This document shows, piece after piece, positions 1 through 9,419 of a stretch of DNA of 38,500 bases (position 1 is its first letter; each line of letters starts with the position of its first letter). Source of the DNA: Chrysomallon squamiferum (lineage: Eukaryota; Mollusca; Gastropoda; Neomphalida; Peltospiridae); assembly GCA_012295275.1 (NCBI GenBank), contig CM022671.1:26430322-26468821 (forward strand), in the 5' to 3' direction. A program made the position numbers and the translations under genes. The notes under the pieces were generated by a model. It did no database searches and was not told where the DNA came from. It was given only the letters and a program-made list of their open reading frames with translations.

Positions 1-500
1 TTTGTTTTGCACAACAGTCGTTCGTATGAAGTTCTCAAGCCTCTAAAATATAAAAACCTTATATGGTTAATAAAAAAAAAAAAAAAAAAATAGAATTTTG
101 TTTTATTCCATAACAATACAGTGAAGTCAAAAAGTAATGCATTAAGAAAATCAATATCGTGATTATATTTTAAAATAAATAATATTCCATGATGAATGTC
201 ATTCAAAGAGATATTAAAAAAAAAGAAGAAAAAAGGAACGTCTCGTTAAAAGAGAGATTAAAGACCTAGCAAAAATCGATTTATTCGAATAAACAAATAT
301 CAGAATATTGTTGTTGCTGTGACATTAAATTACTAATACTTTTTCTCTCTCTTTTTTATAACTTTTTTTTTTTTTTTTTTTTTTTTTCAGTATCTTTCTT
401 TTTCTTTATAACAATAGCAGTGGTATTTGAATTAGACAGTATAAAACATCTCACTGCAAATCTTTTAATTTGAAGAAAAACGCGGTATTCCTCTTTTATC
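1..500. other. AT-rich non-coding DNA
   Basis: No convincing gene is visible. The stretch contains a poly(A) tract at about 69-90 and a poly(T) tract at about 363-387. The open frames here arise from homopolymer and CA-repeat sequence and show no protein-like composition. Confidence 0.7.
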
Positions 501-773
501 AGTTTTATTCTTATAACATAGATACAAGCACACATACACACACATATATATAACACATACACACATACATCCACACCTAGATACATACATACATACACAC
601 ACATACACATACACATACATACACACATACATACTCATACCAAAAACACACACATACATCTATACATACAACACATATATACACACATACAAAAAAACGC
701 ACACACACACACGCAAAAAAAAGCAACAAAACAACAAAGGAGTTACGCCTAATAAAATAGTGCTAAAATGTTA

Positions 774-847
<74 letters not shown>

Positions 848-900
848 TATGTGTGTGTGAATGTGTGTGTATGTATGTATGTATGTATACAGAAATTTTC
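501..900. repeat. CA/TG and TACA/TATG microsatellite block
   Basis: From about 520 to 720 the plus strand is a degenerate CA/TACA repeat. From about 773 to 893 it becomes a nearly pure (TG)n tract with TATG interruptions. The Cys/Val-rich and Tyr/Met/Cys-rich open frames over it are translation artefacts of the dinucleotide repeat. Confidence 0.9.
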
Positions 901-1320
901 AGGTTTGCCATTAAACTTAAGTACTAAAAAGAAATGGAAGAAATGCCTAAATTACATAACATATGACGTATATGTTATCAGAAACGGTTTCCCTTTCTCC
1001 ACAGTTCTGAACAGAACCCAGCCCACACGAGTTAAAGAAGGTTCAGCAAAATCGCCAATCCAGCATCGATCTGGCCCCGATGGTTGCGGAAAATCGGCGA
1101 AGAACAATACATGAGGCTAATAATAAAAATAAATTACAACATATTGATCTGACCTGATCGTTACAAAACTGTGGAAGATTAAATAATATGAGAATTTCTT
1201 GTACATCGGAGATAATAAAACATGCGACGTAGTAGTCAAAGACAAGAGTGTTGCAGAGATAATAAATAAACTCAGAGGATTGAAGTGACGTGATTGTGTG
1301 GCGTTATTATATTTTACTTG
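900..1320. other. Unique non-coding DNA with a weak exon-like patch
   Basis: The block is non-repetitive. A pyrimidine tract ending in CAG at 1004 is followed by a short open frame to a TGA at 1112-1114 that encodes a basic peptide with no recognisable domain. I treat it as non-coding and describe the patch as a finding. Confidence 0.5.
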
Positions 1321-1690
1321 TAATATTCAGAAATGTGTGTGTGTGTGTGTATAGGTCTGTGTATATGTATGTATGTATATATATATGTGTGTGTGTGTGT
1401 GTGTATATATGCCTGTGTGTTTATTCATTTATCCGGTCTGTCTATCTGTCTGTCCGTTTTTCTCTTTGTATTTCTATCTATCCATCTGCGTATATGTTTG
1501 CATGTGGCTCTGTTGCTCTCTCTGTTTGTAAAAGTTTGTTTGACTTTCTGACCATCTATCACACTTTGTTTACACATACTGTCAACCCATACATCCATCC
1601 ATCTGTCTGGATATATATAAAACGTAAAAAAAAAAAAAATAAAAAAAAAAAATTTTAAAATAAAAAGAGTAAAAAAAAAAAAAAAAAACG
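1321..1690. repeat. TG, TATG and TCTG microsatellites plus poly(A)
   Basis: Degenerate (TG)n occupies about 1333-1425, TCTG/TCTA-type repeats follow to about 1610, and A-rich tracts fill 1626-1688. The Cys/Val/Tyr-rich open frames over this block are repeat translations, not genes. Confidence 0.85.
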
Positions 1691-1694
1691 AAAC

Positions 1695-1960
1695 AAGCTA
1701 ATATTGGCGAGATCTTCGTACGAGTCGGTTTCCACTGGTCGTCATTTTTGTTTCCTCTGTGTTTTTAGCACCGATAAATCGACCCTGCTCCGTGCATTTT
1801 CATTAAGGCATTAGCAGACGTGACTCGCTTTCCAAAACGGAAACTGTGCACTGCATCGCGAGTGATTTAATTTGGATCTGAGGTCTCACGCACGCCGAGA
1901 TCCCAGTGTCCTTTATGGAAGAAGATGGCGGCAAGCCCGCCTGGATAAAAATAATTAAAA
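1695..1960. promoter_or_regulatory. Candidate cis-regulatory island
   Basis: This roughly 260-bp block stands out from its AT-rich, repeat-filled surroundings by mixed composition and retained CpG dinucleotides. It contains several TAAT/ATTA-type homeodomain-like cores, for example around 1801-1815 and 1866-1874. No frame looks coding. The regulatory call is inferred from composition alone. Confidence 0.3.
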
Positions 1961-3430
1961 AAAAGACACAAAAACTCGCTTTTGTTAGAGATTATTTAAT
2001 CTAAAGTCACCGCCGTACATCAAATCAAATATTCTCCAGGAGAATGTGACAAGTGAAATAATATGAAATAATATGAAATATTAAACTTGACGCGAGAAGA
2101 AAAAAAATATATAATTCCAACTTATTTGATTTTTGTGGAAACATAAAGAGAGAAGGATAAAGACTGTTTATTGTTGTACTATGTGAAGTAATAAAATAAA
2201 GTAATAATAATGAGAGTAACAGTAGAAATTGTTATAATAATAATAGCAGTAGTAATGGTGGCAGGAATAACATATGTTTAATAGCAATAAAATGTAATAT
2301 AGTAATAGAAGTAGTAGGCGATATCATAGTTGCAGATATAATAAATTAGTTGTATAAGAGTTTAGGGGAAAAAAAAAAATATATATATATATATTTTGAT
2401 AGTCTGATGGTGACTGAATTAATGTAGTTTCCAAATTCCTAAGTGCTCAAATAAAACAACTACTTTTCCTCGCTGGGAGAAACAATTGTTATTCTCCTCT
2501 CAGCAATATTTCCTGTATGTTGGAAACTTTATGGTCCTTTTTATATTTAACATGGGACATTGTTTATCGTTTGCCTTGTAACCTAACGTAAATAAATTCC
2601 CAAAGCGTTTCGTACAAAACTAGAACAATGATATAATTTTATTTTCTACAGAGATTTACAATCTAGAACTATTAATGTAACCGTAGGTTATAGTACTGGG
2701 CATAAATTTAAAACAATAAAATACTACACAAACAAAAAAACAACAAAAAAAAAAAAAGAAAAGAAAAACCCACAAAATACGTCCACAAAACCACCACAAA
2801 AAGAAAAGCCAGTAAATAAAAAAATAAAATTCTGTAGAGCATAATAATATGAATGTTCGAGATGACAAACATAAAGCCAAAGTTCAATGTTTTAGTTGAA
2901 TGAAAATAAAGTGAACCATTATCGCAAATGATGTTTTTTTTTTTTACTATTGTGTTTTAAAATCTAATAATAATGATTCTTTACAGTACACAGACCAGAG
3001 CAGCAAAATAAAACCTAAACTGCTGTTGATACATCTGACAATTATAAACCCGAAGTGTTTTAGCGCAGACAACATAAACCGATGAAATGTCACAAGTATT
3101 CAAGTGCTCTTTTAGAAAAATTCTGATTAAGATTTCCGCTGAAGAGAATGTTTTTATTAAATTAAACCCGGCGTGAGAGAGTTTGAAAAATCAATCCACT
3201 ATTCACAGCAAAATTACTTTCAGTTTTTCTATTCCCAATAGTGGTTAAGTCCGCTTCGGGGTCCAGTCGCTAGGGGGACACAGGTCTTAATTAGAACGGG
3301 GTTTGCTGCACCAACACAAGATGTCTCAAGGAAATTATTTTGAGTGATTTGTTACGCCTCAAGTGATGTTCTCATGAGAGATTTAGTTACGATATTCAAA
3401 ATGGAATTTTGGCCAAATTTGTTTATGTGC
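1960..3430. other. AT-rich non-coding DNA
   Basis: No gene is recognised. Degenerate AAT/AGT trinucleotide sequence occurs around 2195-2310. An A-rich tract near 2730-2770 generates a Phe-rich open frame on the minus strand. A slightly tRNA-like patch lies near 3237-3300 but is too weak to call a SINE. Confidence 0.6.
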
Positions 3431-3600
3431 ACGACACACACACAAACACTGAGAGAAAGACAGACTGAAAGACAGAAAAATAGACATTCAGACAGAGAGA
3501 CAGAGAGACAGACAGAGAGCTATCGATCAAAACAGATATATTAGATAGATAGAAAAACTAACCGAATGATACAAGCACAGAGACAGACAGACATATAAAT
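3430..3600. repeat. Degenerate CA / ACAG-AGAG repeat
   Basis: The sequence is dominated by variants of GACAG and GAGA units over about 170 bp. The Arg/Glu/Thr-rich open frame covering it is a repeat artefact. Confidence 0.7.
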
Positions 3601-3820
3601 CGAGAGATGCTGAGAGTTTAAAACCTTCTGTTTGTCGTAGAATTCATACGTGCTTGTGTACAATTTCAAATTGTGTTATTTATCAGTAGCTATTAAGAAC
3701 GTAATGTGAAATCAGCTTGCAGAAAGGTTCAAATGACAAAACAGATTCAGAATAGTTTAGACTGCAGTTTCGGAAATTGTCACATTGATCGAAAGTGGCA
3801 ATTTCACTTAACATAGCTAT

Positions 3821-3871
<51 letters not shown>

Positions 3872-5000
3872 TTATGTTACAAACTACACGTATAACTACA
3901 ATCCGAAAGAGAAGATAGCGTGAAACGAAATTAGATCTTTAAAGCGTGTGCAATTTATTTTATTATCACTATCGTGAATAAAATGTTCCACCAACCATTG
4001 AAGTAAGTAGGCGTTAGGACTGTGACTAGCAATTTGAGAATTACTGTTAATCGACTTTGTTTCTTTATGGAATCCATTGCTTTGAATTTGCTTCAAACAT
4101 AATTCAGTTCTAAGTTGGAATAATTTATAAATTGAAATCGAAGTCTCGTACGAAACAAAAATACAAAGTTGTTTTATTTAAAAAAAAAAATTGTTCAAAC
4201 TGTTATAAAAGTAACGTTTTTATAGCATAGTGTTTAATGCTGAAAGTATTAGTGGACGATGAACTATTGTGATATACAGCAACAACAACAACAACAATAA
4301 TAATAATAATAATACTATTGCTAATTCTATGAAAAAAGAAGAAAAAATAAAATAAATAAGATTTGATTGAATGTTATTTTCATATATATATACTCTTTTT
4401 TTTTCAATTTAATTTAATTTAATTTTTGATCATTTCTGCAATAAAGAAAGAAAGAAGAAAGAAAAAAACGAAAAAGAAAAACGAAAATTTAAAAGTTTAA
4501 AACATTCACTTTACTGTTTTTTTCTTTCTTTCTTTTCTTTCTTCCTTTTTCTTTATTTCTTCTTCTTCTTTTTTTTTAATTTAAACATTCTAAATGTCTT
4601 TGTGAACATGTCTTGTTGATATTGATTATGTGAAAGTTTTAGTTAAAAAAAAAGAAGAAAAATGGCCTACATGCTGTATTAATTCAGGTGGAACAAAAAA
4701 ACGTGAAATTTAAATAAAAGTGTTATTTGTCACTGTGACAGAAACACGGACAAAAACTCACAACTCGCGGAAAGTGACGTATTGTAATAGGAAATCAACT
4801 GTAAAATCTGACACTATTTTAACACATCGCCAGAGTGAGACACATTTTTTCCCTTCCAGATTCTTACTTTTTTTTTCGTTTTTTTTTCAATTAATTTTTC
4901 ACTTTCCATTAAAATCAAATTTACATCGTTAAAATTAATTTTTTTTTCTCTCTCCTTCAGTTGCCATAAAGCAAACCTGACAGTTTCAAGATAACAGTCT
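3600..5000. other. AT-rich non-coding DNA with poly(T) and an inverted GA/CT block
   Basis: A poly(T) run of about 42 bases spans 3824-3865. CAA/TAA trinucleotides occur at about 4279-4313. A GA-rich stretch (4441-4490) is followed by a CT-rich stretch (about 4518-4575), forming an imperfect inverted repeat. No gene is seen. Confidence 0.7.
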
Positions 5001-5023
5001 TCATGTGTAATTTAACTTCATTT

Positions 5024-5035
5024 TTAATAATAATA

Positions 5036-5089
<54 letters not shown>

Positions 5090-5090
5090 C
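5024..5090. repeat. (TAA)n microsatellite
   Basis: About 20 TAA units with minor interruption lie here. They are followed to about 5130 by an AGT/ACT-rich stretch that is partly self-complementary. Confidence 0.9.
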
Positions 5091-5209
5091 AATAATAGTA
5101 GTAGCAGTAATGGTAATACTACTACTAATAATAAATATTCAATTAAACTTAAAAAGAATAATACACTTAAGTTTTTAAATATAAATAGAACGTGTAAGTT
5201 ATACTATTA

Positions 5210-5410
5210 AATATACACATATCTGTATGCTTGTATGTATGTACGCATGTACGTATGCATTTATGTATGTATGCAGGTATATATGTAGGCTCATAGATCT
5301 ACGTATATAAGCATATATATATTCTGTGTGTTTTTATTATGCATGTGTATATATGTACATATGTATGCATCTATATATGTATTTATGTAAGTTTCTTAGT
5401 GTGTATGTAC
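5210..5410. repeat. Degenerate TATG/TATA repeat
   Basis: Imperfect TATG, TACG and TATA units repeat over about 200 bp. No gene lies in or beside it. Confidence 0.7.
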
Positions 5411-5724
5411 TCTTTAAAATTACAGTAACAAATTATGCCACATAAAATAAAAACACACACATTAAAACAAATTATAATTGTATTAAATAATATTCTGCTG
5501 ACACTGTGTCTAGAACTAAACACACAAGACTGTGGTACACATTATTTACTTAGCACATAGACCAGAATATGTGAGAATAATCATGTTAGTGGGTAATACG
5601 AAGGAGATTAAAGGAAAGAGAATGTCTAACATAGTGACGTACAAAGCTTTTGCAGTACAAGTAAAAATGCGGATGCAAGCCATCGCCAATCATAAACATA
5701 CACTCTCTCAAATAAAGATAATAA

Positions 5725-5880
5725 CAACAACTATTACTACCACTACTACTACTTCTGCTACTGCTGCTACTATTACAACTATTACTACTATTAATAATAA
5801 TAATTATTATTATTTTATAAAAAACAACAATAATAATAATAGCAATAATAATAAGAAGAAGAAGAAGAAGAAACAATAAG
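5725..5880. repeat. Compound ACT/AAT/AAG trinucleotide repeat
   Basis: Trinucleotide repeats change class along the block: ACT-type, then AAT-type, then AAG-type. The Thr/Asn/Lys-rich plus frame and Ile/Ser-rich minus frame over it are repeat translations. A short (TA)n lies just downstream at about 5944-5968. Confidence 0.85.
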
Positions 5881-5989
5881 AAGAAAACGAAGTAGAATAA
5901 AATAATATAGTTGTTACTTATCGATCTTTTCTATTTATTTACATATATATATATATATATATATATATCCTACATGAACGTAATTATCT

Positions 5990-6420
5990 GCTATTCAAAC
6001 CCGGCGGTAACGCATAATATTACAGTCACTGAATTTACTAAGCCACCGCTTCTCTGTCGGTCAGAAAGTCGAAATCGGTGACTGCGGAGACACGTTCGCC
6101 TGTAGCCATTCAGAAAGCAATGACGGGCTAATGATGCGCGATTGCTGACACACCGGCCGAGTGTTAATAGCGTGTTTGAGATGTTGCCGCGACATCGCCA
6201 TCGTGGTTGAACATTCATTAATTCGTACTGGTGTATTAACTACACGCTACGCCCTCCCAGTCATGTGACATGTCAATTCTTGCCGGCTATAGATCGAACA
6301 TCGTTACAAAGCGTTCCAGTTTTGCTCCTACAAAGTCTTTTGCCTTGACTTTAACGACGACTTCCGTCTTCAAGGTCAAGGTCCAGGTTCGGAGAGAAAA
6401 TGGCTGACTTATTTGTTTAA
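5990..6420. promoter_or_regulatory. Candidate cis-regulatory island with NR half-site and MITF/TFE-like E-box
   Basis: This CpG-rich, non-repetitive block of about 430 bp lies 1.9 kb upstream of the RASL10 start. A palindromic GTCATGTGAC occurs at 6260-6269, matching the known MITF/TFE E-box type. TCAAGGTCA at 6370-6378 is an exact extended nuclear-receptor half-site of the SF-1/ERR type. The 75-codon minus-strand open frame here has no recognisable domain. The enhancer role is inferred. Confidence 0.35.
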
Positions 6421-6956
6421 AAAAAGGAAAAACGACTTCAAAAATAAATAAATAAATAAATATAAAAAAGTTTAAAGTACTGTAACTCTAAAAAAAGTAT
6501 ATTATTTACTTCGTCTTAGTTAAATAATTTTTTTTTTTTTTTTTTTATATATATTTGTTTTCTCACAAATTAACAGCCTGTCCGCCTAAATATCAGCTCC
6601 TCTAGTGTTTGCCTATCTCTGGGTTTTTTTATTTTTTAGGTATATTGTTTCTCTCTCTGCCAGTCTATCTATCTGTCTATCTATCCATCTCCCTGTCTGT
6701 CTGTCTATCTATATAGGTATCTATCTTTCTGGATATTTCATCGTCTTTCTGTACGTACGTGTACATCTGTGAATTATGAAAATCAAAATATACACTTATT
6801 GATTAGATTTATTTAGCTTGTTTTCAGAATTCATCCGTGAGAGATAAATTGAAAGAAAAATTATATTAGTTTGATATAATATTTTCGTTTGGTTATTTCT
6901 TTTTATTACTATTATATTTTGTTTTGCATTTTTCTTCTTTTTTTTTTTTCTTTCTT

Positions 6957-6987
<31 letters not shown>

Positions 6988-7630
6988 TTATTATTATTAT
7001 TATTATTCTCTACGTAAATGTGTATGACTAGCTGCATTTTCATTTATGTAACTTATATTTGTTTCTGTTCGTTAGGATATTAGTATCATATCATTTATAT
7101 GTACATGTATATGTCTCTTTTTCTGTTAAACAGTATAATAGTATTGTATATTAAAGTATACCTCACTATGTACATGTCTTTGACTAGCTGCATTTTCATT
7201 TATATTACTCTTACATATATTTTTCTCTATTAGCATAAATATTATTGTAGTTATATACTAGTATTTTAATTTTGTGTTTTCGTAAAAAAATAAAAAAATA
7301 AAAAATAAATAAGAAAATAATTTTTTGTGATTAGTTTGAGTGTATACTATATTATGTGATAATTAGAGAGAAAATCAGACTGAAAAGAAGAAAAGACAGC
7401 TAAAAGCCGGAAAGACTGCAGAGCCAAAGCAACACGGATGAAGATGAAAACGCTTGGTTACATTAACCTACATTCTATAACAGCTGCATGTTTGAGAACA
7501 TAAGAGAGAGAAGTATGACAAATGATAATGTAAATAAATATAGATATCCTCTTTTTTCCTTCTTCATTTTTTTTTTTTTTTTTTTTTTTATTTTTTTATT
7601 ATTGAAAACAAAACATTAGCAGACGGAGAT
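6420..7630. other. AT-rich DNA with several microsatellites
   Basis: No gene is seen. The block holds AAAT units near 6441-6463, poly(T) at about 6529-6546, TCTA/TCTG units at 6660-6735, (TTC)n followed by (TTA)n at about 6951-7006, and poly(T) near 7567-7590. A two-copy duplication lies at 7011-7243. Confidence 0.7.
7011..7243. repeat. Two-copy tandem duplication, period about 155 bp
   Basis: The 7011-7085 segment recurs at 7166-7243 with substitutions. The shared core reads GACTAGCTGCATTTTCATTT in both copies. It is a short, decayed local duplication with no gene content. Confidence 0.7.
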
Positions 7631-8084
7631 AATTTCTAAGACAGAAGAACCATAACGATTTGTTTATTTAGATCCATCACCCTCTGCTTGACGACCTCAA
7701 TTCCGTTATATAAATGGAAATCTCTGATCCGCCGATTTATCAGCGATATCTCTGGGAATTCACTGAAAATGAACCCAGTTAACGAAACACTGTCTCGTAA
7801 CAGTTGGTGCAAACGCACACAGATGCAGCGTCTATCCTCTAATGTCTCATTCAGGGCGGCGTCTCACGTCAAAATATTGTTTGTTGTGTCGATGCAGTTG
7901 ACGAAGCCGTCTGGTCCGTTTGGAATCGCCGGCGCGCATTGGCCGCGGCGGCAATGAATCTCTTGTATGTTAGGAAAGGAATCTTTTAAAACGGAATAAT
8001 CTATTGGTGCTTTTTCATGCATACTCCTGTCGTCCTTAATTGCGACGCGGCCCTCAATCGATACGTTCGTTCAACACACACGTT
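7630..8084 (+). promoter_or_regulatory. Probable promoter region of the RASL10 gene
   Basis: A CpG-rich, low-repeat region lies directly upstream of the small GTPase gene. It contains a GC-dense core around 7928-7952 with an inverted CCAAT motif (ATTGG, 7938-7942) and a second ATTGG at 8003-8007. No clear TATA box precedes the gene, which fits a CpG-type promoter. The open frames here (plus 7688-7957, minus 7636-7818) match nothing I recognise. The transcription start is not determinable from sequence alone. Confidence 0.4.
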
Positions 8085-8207
8085 ATGATCACTGAGATTA
8101 GCACCATTACGACGTCGATCGAACTAGACCTATCGGTGAAACGTCTGACCAGTTCGGCAGAAGCAACGTGGAAGGACACGACGTCTTTGCGAGGGCTGCG
8201 GAGGTGA
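8085..8207 (+). promoter_or_regulatory. Candidate upstream ORF, 40 codons
   Basis: An ATG at 8085 opens a 40-codon frame ending in TGA at 8205-8207, entirely upstream of the RASL10 start and in a different frame. Its start context is moderate. If transcription starts upstream of it, it would be read first by scanning ribosomes. The GAG|GTGAGC at 8201-8209 overlapping its end also fits a splice-donor consensus, so part of the leader might be spliced. Confidence 0.25.
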
Positions 8208-8242
8208 GCGAGAGGAGGAGGCAGAACGAGAGAGAAAAAAGA

Positions 8243-8312
8243 ATGACAAAGAACGAGGAGCTCGCAGACAATGCCTGCATCTCAAGATGGCTACAAGTCA
8301 TTTGACAATTGA
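8243..8312 (+). promoter_or_regulatory. Two short uORFs overlapping the RASL10 start
   Basis: ATG at 8243 opens 20 codons plus stop, ending at 8305. ATG at 8271 opens 13 codons plus stop, ending at 8312. Both are out of frame with the main ORF and both overlap its start at 8287. The 8271 ATG has A at -3. The main ATG has A at -3 and G at +4, the strongest context of the three. Such overlap would reduce main-ORF initiation if the leader contains these ATGs. Confidence 0.3.
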
Positions 8313-8922
8313 CGCTGATTTCCAAGCGGTTAAACTCGCTGTGCTTGGAGCGCCGGGTGTGGGAAAGAGTTCAATCATCCGCCAGTTTGTTATGAACCAG
8401 TTCGTCGAAGATTACTGCCCCACAGAGAACAAGGAGGTGTTCTGCCCGTCCGTCATCATAAATGAACATTTGTACGAGCTGAAGATCATAGACTGCCCTT
8501 ACATTCCGTACTTCCCAGTCAACTCTCTTTACGAATGGACTGACTTCAGGGGATACGGCTTGCGGAACGCGTCAGCCTACATTTTAGTTTACGATATCAC
8601 TTCGGAAGAAAGTTTCCAGTACATCAAAAGCCTTCGTGACCAAATCCTCGAGAGCAGGGACATGCACGACGTGCCCATGTTCGTTGTTGGAAATAAACAC
8701 GATTTAGCGGAGGAGCGAGGAATGCCGAGAAGGGAAGTGGCCACGATGGTTAAGAAACAGTGGAAATGCGGCTATATTGAGTGTTCAGCCAAATTTAACT
8801 GGCACATCGTTTTGCTGTTCAAGGAACTAATGAAAACTGTGGATTATATTGACTATGGCCACAAGCCGACGGCCATCAGAGTGCAAGACGCTCTAAGACG
8901 AAATAGGTGCTTGATTCTTTGA
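8287..8922 (+). CDS. Ras-like small GTPase, RASL10 (RASL10A/B) family
   Basis: This is an uninterrupted 211-codon frame. The ATG at 8287 is the first in-frame start after a stop at 8146-8148 and sits in a strong initiation context. The protein is a single Ras-type G domain. The P-loop GAPGVGKS is at residues 21-28, with Pro23 where Ras has Gly12. A candidate switch-I Thr is residue 46. NKHD at 136-139 is the guanine-specificity motif and CSAK at 166-169 is the G5 motif. The DxxGQ switch-II motif is absent: Asp69 is followed by CPYIP, as is known for RASL10 proteins. The C-terminus ALRRNRCLIL ends in a CaaX box (Cys208) whose last Leu favours geranylgeranylation, predicting membrane attachment. 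Length and the segments FPVNSLYEW, WKCGYIECSAK and LRRNRC match the family. The N-terminus is about 10 residues longer than the vertebrate proteins. RASL10 members are poorly understood Ras relatives linked in vertebrates to neuronal and endocrine tissues. I cannot assign A or B. Confidence 0.93.
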   Translation: MATSHLTIDADFQAVKLAVLGAPGVGKSSIIRQFVMNQFVEDYCPTENKEVFCPSVIINEHLYELKIIDCPYIPYFPVNSLYEWTDFRGYGLRNASAYILVYDITSEESFQYIKSLRDQILESRDMHDVPMFVVGNKHDLAEERGMPRREVATMVKKQWKCGYIECSAKFNWHIVLLFKELMKTVDYIDYGHKPTAIRVQDALRRNRCLIL

Positions 8923-9365
8923 TATTTGATTTTCATCCACACCGATCACACATAGATACATTTCATCAACAACGGCTGATTCCATGCTGCAAGGAGACCA
9001 CGTGTATTGTACTTTGTTTGCTGGGTAAATGTTTTAGACTCCGTGTGAATGTGTTTTTATTCTAAACATCGTTAGACTTGTAAACATGTCAATACTGTGT
9101 ATCTACGTGAAGATTTTCTACCGAAAAGAGTAAGTCTACTTTTGAAAACGTTTTACAAACACTGTTTATAAAACTGATTTAAAAAAACAACAACAATAAT
9201 AATCAAACAAAATCTATATTTACATATTTTCAACGCAAACTGAATTCGACTGAAATTTGCATTTGTTTCATTACAGAGAAGAGAAAAAAAGAAAGAAAAC
9301 TAGATAAGAAACAATTTCAAAAATTATTTCATGTATTGTCAATAAATTTTAACCTATCTTTGTGT
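8923..9365 (+). other. Probable 3' UTR of the RASL10 gene
   Basis: The AT-rich sequence from the stop codon to the first well-supported poly(A) site contains no open frame of note. The end is inferred from the AATAAA at 9341 and the downstream GT/T-rich element. Confidence 0.5.
9341..9346 (+). terminator. Poly(A) signal of the RASL10 gene
   Basis: A canonical AATAAA lies 419 bases after the stop codon. It is followed about 15-30 bases later by a TGTGTATTTTTTTATG element that fits a GU/U-rich downstream sequence. A second AATAAA at 9399-9404 is an alternative. Confidence 0.55.
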
Positions 9366-9419
9366 ATTTTTTTATGTTCAATTCATTGTTTGCCTAAAAA
9401 TAAAACCAAAGTCAGGTTC

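Noticed and set aside
773-1114. Cys/Val-rich 113-codon plus frame
   Set aside because: The N-terminal half is a direct translation of (TG)n. Only the unique tail is kept, as a weak exon-like finding.
3237-3310. Possible tRNA-derived SINE head (GTGGTTAAG and GGGTCCAGTC)
   Set aside because: The box A and box B resemblance is weak, the spacing is short, and no body or tail of a known cephalopod SINE follows.
5532-5879. 115-codon plus frame and its minus-strand partner
   Set aside because: More than half of each is the translation of ACT/AAT/AAG triplet repeats and no domain is present.
7688-7957. 89-codon plus frame upstream of RASL10
   Set aside because: It lies in the CpG-rich promoter-like block, has no recognisable domain, and is more simply explained by low stop-codon density in GC-richer DNA.
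8107-8325. 72-codon minus frame with a hydrophobic stretch
   Set aside because: It is antisense to the RASL10 leader and start; the hydrophobic run comes from complement of the GA-rich leader.
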